Source: Ilex aquifolium (Eukaryota > Streptophyta > Magnoliopsida > Aquifoliales > Aquifoliaceae). From it: 64,000 nucleotides of DNA. The notes beneath the pieces are model-generated. The model had not been told where the DNA came from, ran no database searches, and was given only the letters and a program-made list of their open reading frames with translations. The translations under genes were made by a program, and so were the position numbers. This document shows positions 1 through 12,086 of the stretch, piece after piece; position 1 is the stretch's first letter; every line of letters begins with the position of its first letter. The stretch spans positions 14,199,051 through 14,263,050 of the forward strand of contig OX637391.1 of NCBI GenBank assembly GCA_951799425.1. The letters are read 5' to 3'.

Positions 1-908
1 ACTTTTATTTGTTACTCTGTATTTCTACATTTCTATTGTATCTTTCTATTCGGATAGTTGAACTACCGCCACTTTTGTGTCTTAAATGATAATAAATGTG
101 GTTGTGTTTCAATTGTTCCTTGTGAAAGAAGTTGTACAATTTACCGTTTAAATTTAGTTGTAATGACGAATAGTCACACTCCTTGTTTGTCTGTAGCAAT
201 GGAGCGTGAGTAGTCGTTTTATACCCTTCTAACTAGGGTAAACATATGTATAATATTGGTTAGATTATGGAAATGCTGATGTTTTATTTCTATGTTTATG
301 TATATATGTATTATATGCTTAATGCATGATATAGTGATGTACGTAATTCTGGTGCTGTGCCTGGAATTATGTCATCAGTGTATCATAAGACCATCCAGTT
401 AAAGATTCACGATGTTCCTACCGGTATGGCTTGTCCTCCATTGGAACGTTGAAGATTTTCTACTGATATGTGGTACAAAACCTAAATGATCCTCATGAAT
501 GGCTTGTCTTTCTGGGTTATTAGGGTTTCTTTACTTATTATATATCTAACTATACTGACAGTCTAACAACCACGGTGTTCCTACTGGTATGGCTTGTCCT
601 CCGATGGAATACTGATGATGTTTAACTGGCATGCATATATATATATGTATACATATATCACATATGACCTATTGGGTAATTCAAGTATTCCTCATGAATG
701 GCTTGTCCTTCTGGTTCACTTGAATTAGTTAATTGGTACGTCTATAACCACCTTTCCTAAGAAGTTGTTGTTTTATGTTATATTACCACCAGTTAACTTA
801 AGAAGTGGTTGTGTTATGGTTTAATCTTTATGTACTTGCTATCAAGAGATCAATTGAATAACTCAAGTATTCCTCATGAATGGCTGGTCCTTCTGGTTTG
901 CTTGAGTT
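1..908 (+). repeat. Left LTR portion of the Athila-like element
   Basis: Near-identical to 6877-7832 of the right LTR. It holds at least five copies of a short motif around GGCTTGTCCT (near 428, 501, 591, 701 and 881), alternating between a TTCCTCATGAAT-type and a CCTACYGGTAT-type context. The upstream part of the LTR lies outside the window. Confidence 0.85.
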
Positions 909-2439
909 AATATTTACAGATCATGCAGCTTTAAAATATTTACTTACTAAAAAAGATGCGAAGCCACGTCTCCTGCGTTGGATTTTGTTACTTCAAGAAT
1001 TTGATCTTATAATTAAAGATAAGAAGGGAGTAGAAAATGTGGTAGCAGATCACTTGTCAAGGTTCTATTATGATATAAAGGAAGAACCAACTCCAATTAG
1101 AGAAACCTTTCCAGATGAACAACTATTTGCAATAACCGAAGTACCATGGTATGCTGATATAGCCAATTATTTAGCTACTGGTACTATTCCTTCTAACTAT
1201 ACTTGGACTGATAAAAATAAGTTCCTAAGTGAGGTACGTAATTTTTTCTGGGAAGATCCTTATGTGTTTAAATACTGTAAAGATCAAATAATAAGACGTT
1301 GTGTGCCTAATCATGAAATCAGTCAGGTTATTCAGTTTTGTCACTCTGAAGCTTGCGGAGGTCATTTTGCTTCAAAGAAAACCGCTGCTAAAATTATGCA
1401 GTGTGGATTTTATTGGCCAACTCTTTTTAAAGATGTTTATATCTTTTGTTTAAACTGTGACAGATGTCAAAGAATGGGGACTATTTCGAAAAGAAATATG
1501 ATGCCTTTAAACCCTATTTTAGTTATTGAAATTTTTGATTGCTGGGGCATCAATTTTATGAGACCATTTCCCCCATCCTTTGGATATCTATATATTTTGG
1601 TTGCAGTTGACTATGTTTCTAAATGGGTAGAGGCAATCCCATGTAGAAATAATGATCACAGAACAGTTATCAAATTTTTAAAAGAAAATATTTTATCCAC
1701 ATTTGGGATTCCTCGAACAATCATCAGTGATGGTGGATTACATTTTTGTAATAAAGTTTTTGAAAACCTGATGAAAAAATACTTGATTTCTCATAAAATA
1801 TCCACTCCATATCATCCGCAGACAAGTGGACAAGCTGAATTAGCTAATAGGGAGATAAAAAACATTTTAGAAAAAACAGTAAATCTTGATCGTAAAGATT
1901 GGTCTTTAAGATTAACGGATGCACTGTGGGCTTACCGTACTGCGTATAAGACTATTCTAGGAATGTCTCCTTATCGGTTAGTTTATGGTAAACCATGTCA
2001 GTTGCCTATAGAATTAGAGCATAAAGCATATTGGGCAATCAAAATGATGAATCTTGATATAGATGAAGCTGGAATAACACGTAAATTGTAAATAAATGAA
2101 TTAGAAGAATTAAGAAACGAAGCCTATGAAAATGCAAATATTGCTAAATCAAGAACAAAAGTTTTCCATGATAAAAATATCATGAGGAAATCTTTTGAAC
2201 CATCTCAAAAAGTTCTACTGTACAATGCTAAACTTCGTTTATTCCCTGAAAAATTAAAATCTAGATGGACAGGACCTTATATAGTTAAGCAAGTTTTTGA
2301 CTATGGGGCAATTGAAATTGAAAATCCATTAACTGGAAATGTTTTCAAAGTAAACGAGCAAAGGCTTAAACCTTATTATAATGGATTTACTCAAGATGTA
2401 ACTTCTGTGCAAATATTTGATCCAGTCTATGTGTGTTAA
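909..2439 (+). pseudogene. Athila-like pol remnant: RNase H C-terminus and integrase
   Basis: The translation carries the end of an RNase H domain ([10 protein letters not shown], then VVADHLSRF). The integrase zinc-binding region follows, with a [10 protein letters not shown] motif and CLNCDRCQR, and then the integrase core ([29 protein letters not shown]), in the usual Ty3/gypsy order. The tail at 2182-2439 resembles the region after the integrase core (SRWTGPYIV). It is fossil mobile-element coding sequence and not a host gene. Confidence 0.85.
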
Positions 2440-3440
2440 TTGTTATTTAAATAATATAACTAATTATTTGTAATTTATTTGACAGATTAAATCTCCTGAG
2501 TGAAAGCCAGATATCTTAATCGCTGAACGACAACAAATTGCTGGTTTTTCTCAATGCTGCTTATTACTGTTTTAACATTACAAATAAAATTTAATTTAAG
2601 TTGGGGAGATCGGAGTGTGAATTTACTCATTGTTTTTAGCATAATAATTTTTATTTAAAAATTCAGTTCGTCTTTGTGACTGGCAGACGTAAAAGAACCG
2701 GATAGTAAGTCAACTTTTAATAATTTTTGAGTCAATTTTTTTTTCTTTTCTTTCTTAAAAGTTAAAAAAATGGACGAAAAATTATTTTGGTTAAGTTTAA
2801 TAATATTACGTCATTTTCCAAAAGATATACATATGTTGATCATGCAAAAGCTAGACATGTTAGAAATTTAGAAATATTCGAAAGTCAAGCAAGACCCTTG
2901 TGTGGAAAAAGTACATATGCTAAACACCGACGAGCAAATCGTCTCTGTGCTTGTGTAAGATGTGGTCGTACAGAACATTTGAGACAATATAATCAGTGTG
3001 CGGAACCAATTTCAGGTTGAGCGTCATATCGTTTACTGTGGATTAGGTATGGGCAGAGTAATGATTTTCCTGAGGCGCCATCCTATTCTACCCCAATGTT
3101 AACAAGATACGTGAGAACTGAAGTTAACCGTGTCACTGGTGTTGTTGATCCAGATAGTTCTGATACTGACTAAATATGATCAACAAGATGTAGAATTTTG
3201 GAAATAACTGTACATAGCTGTAAATAAATGTAAATAACTATAGAATAAGTAGAAAAATCAGTAAATAAAAAAATAGCAAATAAAGAAATAATAAAATCAA
3301 TTCTTAGAAACAAAAAAAGAGTGGTTAGCAAAGTTTTGTAGAATATATGGAGTGGTATTTAATTTTATAACTTGCAGGAGCACAATTGCAGAAATTCAGA
3401 GAAACAATCTGCAGTTACAAATTAGGAACCAGTCAAAAAT
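2440..3440 (+). other. Internal spacer of the Athila-like element
   Basis: About 1 kb of AT-rich sequence between integrase and the downstream ORF. A 77-codon frame at 2787-3020 contains several Cys residues (CACVRCG) but I do not recognise it. No other coding signal is seen. Confidence 0.5.
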
Positions 3441-4535
3441 ATGGATGCAAGAAAACGAACAAGAAGGTCTTCCAGCCGAGCACAAAGTGATCAATCTCCA
3501 TCACCTCAGGCACCTCCACAACAACCTCATCCAGGAAACATCTATGATGAGGTGATGTTTGAAAATCTTGAACAACAGGTCTGGTATGATGCAAACTTTA
3601 TCTCTAAAACCATCATTGTGGAACGACCGGTTATTTATGAAGATTTTACAAATATAGGAATCAAACAAATTCTGGATGCAAGAGGATGGTTACATTATAT
3701 CAGAATATCTGTTCCTGCCTATGACTGCCTAGTGCGAGAATTTTATAGTAATGCTGACATAATTGGAAAAAGACAATTACGTGTTTTCGTCCGAGGTGTT
3801 GTTTTTCAAGTTACACCGGCTACTATAGCCGAATTTTTTCATTCCATGCAAAAACCACCCCACCCACAATATCCCTACACTGAACTACCTGATTTGCATG
3901 AAGTAGGGAGAGAATTGACAGGAAATCCAAGATTTGTTTGGGGATGCCCAAAGAACTACATAAAACAAGGGGACCTAACAGACAAATACATAATTCTCAG
4001 TTTAATAACAGCATACAGTTTACTACCTCGTGCTCAAAAGAATCTACTTTATACTAAGCAAGCTTATTTTCTATATGCATTAGGGATAGGACACACCATC
4101 GACCTGCCAAACTTAATTATGGACCAAATGTTACTTACAGTCAATAGAAAGAAACTCTCACTCCCATATGCTATGTTAGTTTCTGAGTTATGCAGGGACA
4201 AAGGTGTGATCACTAATCCGACATGGAAAACAGTGGAACCTCTTGGAGCATTGGACAAAACTTCATCAAAGAAAAGTCATGGAGTACGAATGGAAAACCA
4301 ACCTGAAGCATCACCTGAACCACAAGAAGAACCATTCCAAGTACCTGAGGAATTCATACCATTGACACCACAAGAAAATCAACCATACATACCAAGGGAC
4401 GACAGAACGGATAGACAGATTTTACTAGAGATGGAAGCCAATATTACTCAGATCAACAGACGACTGGAGGAATATGAGCAAAATCAAGTACAGTTCTTTA
4501 GAGAATGTTTCGAAGCAGGATCTTCTATTTCCTAA
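3441..4535 (+). CDS. ORF downstream of integrase in Athila-like element (putative plant transposon protein domain)
   Basis: An uninterrupted 364-residue frame. The N-terminus (residues 1-35) is basic and rich in Ser, Gln and Pro. The central part (about 75-270) contains ARGWLHYIR, FVRGVVFQVTPATIAEFF and a Leu-rich segment (ILSLITAYSLLPRAQKN). It resembles the 'putative plant transposon protein' domain family that is common in plant genomes. The C-terminus is acidic and Pro-rich and ends in a short coiled-coil-like stretch (about 325-355). It sits between integrase and the 3' LTR, where Athila elements carry their extra ORF. I see no signal peptide or clear membrane anchor, so an envelope role is not supported. 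The function of this domain family is not established. Treat it as mobile-element coding sequence. Confidence 0.65.
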   Translation: MDARKRTRRSSSRAQSDQSPSPQAPPQQPHPGNIYDEVMFENLEQQVWYDANFISKTIIVERPVIYEDFTNIGIKQILDARGWLHYIRISVPAYDCLVREFYSNADIIGKRQLRVFVRGVVFQVTPATIAEFFHSMQKPPHPQYPYTELPDLHEVGRELTGNPRFVWGCPKNYIKQGDLTDKYIILSLITAYSLLPRAQKNLLYTKQAYFLYALGIGHTIDLPNLIMDQMLLTVNRKKLSLPYAMLVSELCRDKGVITNPTWKTVEPLGALDKTSSKKSHGVRMENQPEASPEPQEEPFQVPEEFIPLTPQENQPYIPRDDRTDRQILLEMEANITQINRRLEEYEQNQVQFFRECFEAGSSIS

Positions 4536-6258
4536 GCAGACTGGAGATTCTGCAAAACAATTTGCTTTCTTTCACTCAGCTTTTACATTATGCACTTTTA
4601 TTTTATGCACTTAAATTATAAATTACTTTATGTTTTAATTATGCTGTTTGTTTTAAACTTGCTTACGTTTATCTAATTTTTGATAATTAATATGGATTTC
4701 ATGTTAATTCCGTTAGGAGGATTATTTTATATACTTTACAATTGAATTAGGTTAATATTCCTATGTTTTGTGAAAATAACCTTAATCTGATCACGTGGGA
4801 TTTTCATATTTTAGTTGTATATTATCTTAATATTTTTATTTGAACTTATTCTATTATAGCACGAATAGATTTCTTTATTTCAGAAACCTTGTGAAATATT
4901 ACACTCTTTACATATTTAGTGAAGATGTATGACCAATTGAAGATTTTGAGCCAATCCTCCTTGGAGAGATATTCTACATCTCCGATTCTACGGTAAACTT
5001 TCTTTCAATAATCTCACTAATTTGGTCTTGATTAGCATTTGTTAGATTATATTATTAACATTATCCTTAAAATTCTTTTAGATGAGATTCATATAGATGA
5101 ATAATTTCTGGAAAATGATCTTAGGCCATTTTTCATTATCTTTAAGCTTTGACCATTTCTTTTACAAAATTATATCCTTAGTCAACCATGATTGAGCCTA
5201 AAAGAGTAAAAATTCCTTTCATGAAACCCAAAAAAATACCCGAGCCACATGAAAATAGATTAAACTCACCTTTTGCTATCTAATTTTCTTACATCCTCTT
5301 TTAAATCAGTATGATACTAAAAAGAAAGAAAAAAGGTGGAAAAGAGAAAAGAAAAGGGTATTGGCTATTCAAAGAAAAGAAAAAACATAAAGAAAATAGC
5401 CAAGAAAGTGAAAAATGGAAAAATAAAAAGGATAAATATTCAAAGTCTTGGAAAGTTAAAAAGAGGTATACCACAATACAAAGAAAGGGTAGCTTTTGAA
5501 TCCCATAGACGTCATTTCTTAAACCCTAAACCAATGACCACATTACAACCTAAAGAAAGTCCTTTTTGATTCCAAAAATTGTGCATCTATATTAATCCTA
5601 TCTATATATCCATAGATGGAAAATGTTAATAATATGTCTAATATAATGTTAATATCCGATCATGAGATTATGTCAAATTTCGATTCTATTCAAATACCCG
5701 TTCTTCAGAAATGTTACATGTGATATTATTTGTTTCATTAACAATATTCTAATCACATGTAACTATTGAGAGAATAGTCACTATAACGAATATGTATTAT
5801 TTGCTGAGTGTATTTCAGGAAAGGATTGACATCGAAACTACTATAAGAGATGGTAATATTTCAGGAGCAATTTTTGAAACAAAAGAAATCAGTACACACA
5901 CACACAAGTTTTTATAAAAATATATAGATAATGTTACAACTAATGTGTGTTACTCTTGTAATGATCAGAAAAAAAGAAGTATTTTAGCAATGCACAGGAA
6001 TACTGATTTAATTTTGATTGTAAAAAGTATAAGTTATAAACTCCTAACTACTAAAGTTTGTAGGCAGCTTTACTGAAAACCTTCACGAGATAAAAATCGT
6101 CCACTAGGGATCACCTAGGGGTTTAACGGCTTATTGCATATGCTAAATGCAATCGTGAAAAAATCTACAAAAATGATTTTACATCTGTTATGTTATTTTG
6201 TGAAATAATTTCTATAATTTGTGTTTACTAGGGACTAGTAAAATTTAAGTTGGGGGGG
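4536..6258 (+). other. 3' non-coding part of the Athila-like element, with polypurine tract
   Basis: AT-rich sequence without a credible ORF; the short Lys-rich frames at 5311-5569 look like composition effects. A run of seven G residues (AAGTTGGGGGGG) lies immediately upstream of the right LTR and is the likely plus-strand primer. Confidence 0.6.
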
Positions 6259-7508
6259 TGTGATTAACCTTAATTAGTGTATAAATTAGAATGATTAAGT
6301 AATCAATTTTGTAAGATAAGACAATTAAATATTACGAATTATAGTTTGTGCTTAAATTAAAGTTTTTAATACTTTATGTTTAAAGTTCAGGGTCAAATGC
6401 AGAAATATTGAAGAATACAAGACAAATGTGCAATGCTTGAAGTCACCAAGGTGCAATAAAGAAACTTGGACCAATAAAAAGCTGACAAGTGGCAGCCCAA
6501 GAAGACGACACCTAGCACCACTGCAAGACACCAACCTTTCGGAAGGTTAAGGAAGATGGTTAGGACCCTGACAAGTGGCAGTCCAAGAAGAATGACACCT
6601 ATGAGCCCTACTGCAAGGCATAACCTTTTGGAAGGTTAGGAAGATGGTTGGGACCACCCTCCTTGGCCGAATACCCCTCCCCCTCTATAAATAGGGGTGC
6701 CTTGTTCATTTTTCAAGCAATTCCTTCTAAGCCTTCCAAACACATCTCCAAGACAAATTCTTCCTCTTTTGGCCGGCCACCCTTGAAGCCAAGAGAGTTT
6801 TTCAAAGCTAGAAAGAAAGAAAGAAAGAGAGAAAGGAAAAGTAAGGGAGAGTTCAATACATAGCCTGTCTGTGATACACTTTTATTTGTTACTTTGTATT
6901 TCTACATTTCTATTGTATCTTTCTATTCGGATAGTTGAACTACCGCCACTTTTGTGTCTTAAATGATAATAAAGGTGGTTGTGTTTCAATTGTTCCTTGT
7001 GGAAGAAGTTGTACAGTTTACCGTTTAAATTTAGTTGTAATGATGAATAGTCACACTCCTTGTTTGTCTGTAGCAATGGAGCGTGAGTAGTCGTTTTATA
7101 CCCTTCTAACTAGGGTAAACATATGTATAATATTGGTTAGATTATGGAAATGATGATGTTTTATTTCTATGTTTATTTATATATGTATTATATGCTTAAT
7201 GCATGATATAGTGATGTACGTAATTCTGGTGTTGTGCCTGTAATTATGTCATCAGTGTATCATAAGACCATCCAGTTAAAGATTCACGATGTTCCTACCG
7301 GTATGACTTGTCCTCCATTGGAACGTTGAGGATTTTCTACTGATGTGTGGTACAAAACCTAAATGATCCTCATGAATGGCTTGTCCTTCTGGGTTATTAG
7401 GGTTTCTTTACTTATTATATATCTAACTATACTGACAGTCTAACAACCACGGTGTTCCTACTGGTATGGCTTGTCCTCCGATGGAATACTGAGGATGTTT
7501 AACTGGCA

Positions 7509-7567
<59 letters not shown>

Positions 7568-8321
7568 ACATATATCACAGATGACCTATTGGGTAATTCA
7601 AGTATTACTCATAAATGGCTTGTCCTTCTGGTTCACTTGAATTAGTTAATTGGTACGTCTATAACCACCTTTCCTAAGAAGTTGCTGTGTTATGTTATAT
7701 TACCACCAGTTAACCTAAGAAGTGGTTGTGTTATGGTTTAATCTTTATGTACTTGCTATCAAGAGATCAATTGAATAACTCAAGTATTCCTCATGAATGG
7801 CTGGTCCTTCTGGTTTGCTTGGGTTAATCAATTGATGTAAATATAACCAGCTTTCCTAAGAAGTTGCTGCGTTATAATTTATTACTACCAGTTAGCCTAA
7901 GAAACGGCTGTGTTATAGTTTATATACATCAGACCTGCCGATTGACTTTCGAGTAAAATGGAAGTTAATTGTTGTGATGTAGCAATTCCAGTAATCAACC
8001 AATATAAAGCATATGGATCCCTAAACTGAAGGGTATCTTTTATATTGTTATCATTTATACGCTTTACTTACGCATTTTATTATTTCCGCACTTTATTTCC
8101 GCAGTGTATTTAAATTAAACTAATTATCAATCTAAGCTCACATCACAAGCTATCAAACATCATACTACTTCAAACAACAACTTTACAGTTTTTATTTTAT
8201 TTTTATTTTAAAATCTAAATTACTAAAACTCTTCGTGGGATCGATACTTGGACTTAAAACCGAGAAAACTACAATTTGACCACTTATACTTGGGTGTATA
8301 ATTAATATAATTCAGATCACA
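6259..8321 (+). repeat. Right LTR of the Athila-like element
   Basis: 2063 bp, starting TGTGAT and ending ATCACA, the short inverted ends expected of an LTR, and preceded by the polypurine tract. It matches 1-908 over its middle part. A (TA)n run at about 7511-7563 is much longer than in the left copy. A conserved-looking block near the 3' end (CTTCGTGGGATCGATAC) is typical of Athila/Tat LTR ends. Confidence 0.8.
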
Positions 8322-9697
8322 AAAAGTGGCGAATCAGTGCCTATAATCACTGGAGGCCTAGACGAACTGTGCGGCGGGAGGTTCAAGTGAAGCTACACCT
8401 GACGTTAGAGAGGGACTTTCGGGGGAGAGACATAGCAAGAAAAGAAGCATCTAACCATGGTATTGATTAAGGTATAAGTCTCGAGTACTTGTATATTGTC
8501 TTGGAGAGTAGTGGACTAGACTTTGGTGAACCCTGAGTGGTTTCCCGTAGATTTTCCCGAGGAGGGTTATCCGTATCAACAAATTGCTTGCATTGTTTAC
8601 TTTCTATTGTTTACACTTGTGATTTTTTAGCACACACGCACACTATATGTTTTTGAAATTGATTAATTGAATATTCATCCAAACATAGTTGTGTATTGGG
8701 TTTGGGGATTTGTGATCGCTCTGAGATTGATTGAGAGTCAATTAATTGCATATTAATTAAAATCAATCGTCATGTTTAAAGGTGGTTGTGGTGACTAAAA
8801 GGATTATCATATTCTTTGCTTAATCTTTATAAGAAGAAATAATTGTGATAGTGTTTGGCATATTTTTGGATTGCAGGCCTGCCAAAGGCTGATTGGATTT
8901 AAAGATCCAAATATGTACGACCTTACCTACTCTAATTGGTATGAGGTTCTAAAAATTGTGACTATTTAGGCGATTGTAGAGAGGCATAGGATTACATCGG
9001 AGTTCTTTTCTATGCCTTCGGGTTTAAGGATTTTAAATAATTTTCCTACTAACAACGTAATAGATTGAATAGTAAAAAAAACCACTAGAATGCAAAGTAG
9101 GAAGCAGACTAAATTCAAAAGACAAAACAAGTACTGTACTTAGCATCAAATGAAAGCAATAAAAGATCACAGGAGTGATGGATTACAAGAAAAATAAAGT
9201 TGCTCGGGAGCAATAATAAGTGAGTATAAGGTAGATTGAATTTGTGTAAAGTTGTTGGGTTTGATAGTGGATCCTTTCTTTGCGGCTTGGTCTCTGTTAT
9301 TTATAGAGATGACCTCCAACTATCAAAGCCATCTTTTTCGGTCATTAGTGTAATCATGACGTTTACCCTTGAGATGCATAGACGTGCGTTGAACCATCTA
9401 CAATTGGCGGCTTATGATATCACGTCTCTCCAGTTTTTGGGATTCTAAGAGTCATACTTCCTTAACTGCTCTGTCAATTATGGACTCTCACAAACTCTTT
9501 CATGACCGTTGAATCTTTTCCACGTGTCACCCTCTGATTTTGCTATTTTTTTGGATGTAAACAAGTAGATATTGGTTTTAAATGATAATTGATTTATGTT
9601 AAAATTGAAAAACCTATTCACCCCTAGGTATAGTGTCTTGGTCTCTATGTGTATAATCGTGAGGGAAGATCTGCAATGAGTTCCCCCTCCCAGAACA
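8322..9697 (+). repeat. Remaining part of a Ty1/copia 5' LTR
   Basis: Ends just before a classic copia primer-binding site. It contains the phrase GAGTGGTTTCCCGTAGATTT followed by GAGGAGGGTTATCC, and the stretch CCTATTCACCCCTAGG, which I know from the R/U5 part of plant copia LTRs. Its 5' part is absent here because the Athila-like element ends at 8321; the missing part is presumably left of the window (inference). Confidence 0.65.
8872..9547 (-). repeat. Possible insertion inside the copia LTR
   Basis: The interval is flanked by a 9-bp direct repeat TTTTTGGAT (8863-8871 and 9548-9556) and interrupts typical copia U5 sequence. Read on the minus strand it has a TATA-like element (CTATAAATAA near 9297-9306) followed by an A/C-rich leader, as in a promoter or LTR. 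No terminal inverted repeat and no TG...CA ends are seen, and the 9-bp repeat is T-rich, so it could be chance. Confidence 0.25.
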
Positions 9698-9702
9698 ATA
9701 AT

Positions 9703-9714
9703 TGGTATCAGAGC
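9703..9714 (+). other. Ty1/copia primer-binding site (initiator Met tRNA)
   Basis: TGGTATCAGAGC is complementary to the 3' end of plant initiator tRNA-Met and is the standard minus-strand primer site of copia elements. It lies 5 bp after the presumed LTR end. Confidence 0.85.
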
Positions 9715-9819
9715 ATAGTTGCCCTGAGATCATAAGACACTATGTAGACATATTATGTTTTTGCTCACTTTCCTAGTTTAACTCCAAGATATCTATCGTT
9801 ACTGCAAATTAGTTTTGAA

Positions 9820-11900
9820 TGGAGTCTCAAAAGGAATGAGGATCAATTACACGACCGCATCTTTTTGATGGTTCAAATTTGTTTATTGAAAAGCTCGCAT
9901 GAGAGCATTTCTAAAATCAATTGATGAGAGAGTATGGTTAACAGTGCAAAAGGGTTGGATCCCTCCCACCACCACCACACAAGTTGAAGGTGGTGAAGTG
10001 GTTGTTGAATTGAAATCCCCAACGACTTGGTAAAAAATCAAGATCGATTCGGTGGGGTGGAACTTGAAAGGCTTGAATGCGATATTTAATAGCGTGACAC
10101 CTAATAAGTTCCGAAAGATTGCTAATTGCGAAACTTCAAAGGAAGTGTGAGACATCTTGGTTGTTTCCCACGAAGGGACTTCCATGGTAAAGATGTCTCG
10201 ATTCCAAAGGTACATCTCTTAGTTCGAGACTTTAAGGATACAAGATGATAAAATATTTAGCGAATTTTATGCTAAATTGTGTGATATTGTAAATTCATCA
10301 TTTGCATTAGGTACCAATGTTGACGATGTGGCCATCAAGTAAAAAATCTTGAGATCTCTACCCAGGAGGTTTTATGCTAAGGTCACATCCTTCGAAATAA
10401 GTGTCAACATGGAGTTGGTGTCGATGGAAGACCTAGTTAGGTCTATATTAACCTTTGAGATGAACCTTTCTTCCTTAAAACAAGCTAAGGGCATTGCCTT
10501 AAGCTCTATAAATCAAGAAAGAGGTAAATTCGGGTCACCTCAATTAGGAGAAGAGGACCTAGCTTTAATTGCAAGAAGGTTCAACAAATACTTCAAGGTT
10601 ATTAATGTCGAGTCCTAAAGGTCGAAAGAAAATCTAATAGACATACTTCTATGGAGGAAAGAGAAAAAAGGGGAAGAGACTCTCGAAAAGAAGTTGACAA
10701 AAAGGGGCAAGGCTTCCATTGCTTTGAATGTCAAGGATTTGGACATATTGCATCAGAATGCCCAAATAGAAAGAACAGAGATTTGTCCAAAGACAAGAGG
10801 AAAGTCATAAAGGCCACGTGGAATGATAGTGAAAGTGAGTCAAACCTGAGTGTTGACTCCTCTTCTAGTGATGATGAAGAGAATTCCATGGCTTTTGTAG
10901 GTTCACACTGCTCTCCTCTTAGAGAAACTTCCACGAGTGAAATTGAAACAAGTCCTATCATGGAGGTAAAAGAATTGGAAGAAGACATCACCACGTGTGT
11001 GGAGGATGAAGAGTTCTATGAGGATATTCAAGATGTATATGATTAATTGTATGTGCAATTCCTTAAGCAATAAGAAAAGGTGTTTATTTGAGTGGCTGGA
11101 TCAACTCAAGTGAAGAAGAGACGAGAGCCCTTCAAGTGGACTTGATGAAGTCAAAGACCTAAATATGTGGCTGAGTTAGGTTCAACCATTAGGATTTTTA
11201 GGTAAAAAAAGATCATTGAGGCCAAAGTTTTGGGTAAAAAAGTACGTTCCGGGTCCTTGATAAAGAACACTTGCTATCCGTGGGAGACACACGCTCGGGC
11301 CGAAGTGCTATAGTAGGTGAGCAACCCGATTTCTTTATCATCAAAGGACCCACCTTGTCTAGTAACCATTCTGAGTGGGTGTAAATGAACACAACCACAA
11401 GTAGGTACAAGCTCCAAATTTGTTAAGAATAGGAAGGGCAGGAATTCAAAGAAGAAGGTTGCTAAAGAAACCCAAACCAATCATAATTTGTGCTACACTT
11501 GTGGAGAATATGGTCATCATAATAGACATTGCATGAAAAATAGGGATGTCTTGAACAAGAAACTTGTTCATCTAACTAATCAATCCAAAGCCTTGAATTT
11601 CAAGTCTTAAATTTTTCTAAGCTTTTAGAAAGGTCTTGTGTATCCGAGCATAATCATGCATCATCTTCATATGGACTACATGCTAGAGTGCCCAATGTTT
11701 CTTCTACCCCCAAGATCAAGATTGATTTACACTTTCGGGGAGAAGAGAGCTAGTCTTTCACTCATTCCCCCGACCTAACCCGAATTTTAGGAATGAAAAA
11801 CAAGTTTAGGTGTTTAGGGAGGACCTTGAGAAACTCACCACCTTAATCAAGTTAGAGGCTCCGAGTACTTTTAGTAAGGTCATGGCTCCTAAGAAGTAGG
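9820..11900 (+). pseudogene. Ty1/copia gag remnant
   Basis: Fragments of a copia-type gag in order. First comes the N-terminal 'FDG-N' region near 9860-10020, then the middle (LRSLPRRFYAKVT, 10349-10618). A CCHC zinc knuckle follows (CFECQGFGHIASEC, near 10718) with an acidic Ser-rich tail (10830-11046). A second Cys/His motif (CYTCGEYGHHNRHC) lies near 11492. Polymerase coding sequence was not found in the window. The element is a broken fossil with many breaks and is older than the Athila-like element that sits in its LTR. Confidence 0.7.
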
Positions 11901-12086
11901 AGATGTGAGAGTATAGACCTAGGTGATTTTTCATGCATTTCATCGGACACTCTCGTGTCATACATTGTGTATATATTTTTCTTTGTTATTTTATCATTTG
12001 TTTTATCTTTGTTAGTTTATATATATACACTATGCTATCACCTTAAACGATTTTGATGTTATTGATTTATGTTTGTGATTATAGAA

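Larger units (their letters stand above)
1..8321 (+). mobile_element. Ty3/gypsy LTR retrotransposon, Athila-like, partial (enters at window edge)
   Basis: Bases 1-908 are repeated with about 2% mismatch at roughly 6877-7832, which identifies two LTR copies in the same orientation. Between them lie RNase H/integrase coding sequence (909-2439), an ORF downstream of integrase (3441-4535) and a G-rich polypurine tract just before 6259. The right LTR has TG...CA ends (6259-8321). The integrase together with the downstream ORF of the 'putative plant transposon protein' type suits the Athila branch. The element is a broken fossil with only part of its coding region. The LTR similarity suggests a fairly recent insertion, of the order of one to a few million years under usual plant rates (inference). 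Sequence after 8321 reads as a Ty1/copia LTR, so this element appears to have landed in an older copia element. Confidence 0.85.

Noticed and set aside
5-199. A 64-codon minus-strand ORF repeated at 6882-7076
   Set aside because: It lies antisense within the LTR and is repeated only because the LTR is repeated.
5311-5569. Two overlapping Lys-rich ORFs
   Set aside because: An A/G-rich stretch gives open frames by composition; no domain and no start context.
9703-9714. Possible tRNA gene
   Set aside because: Only the tRNA-complementary primer site is present, with no cloverleaf around it.
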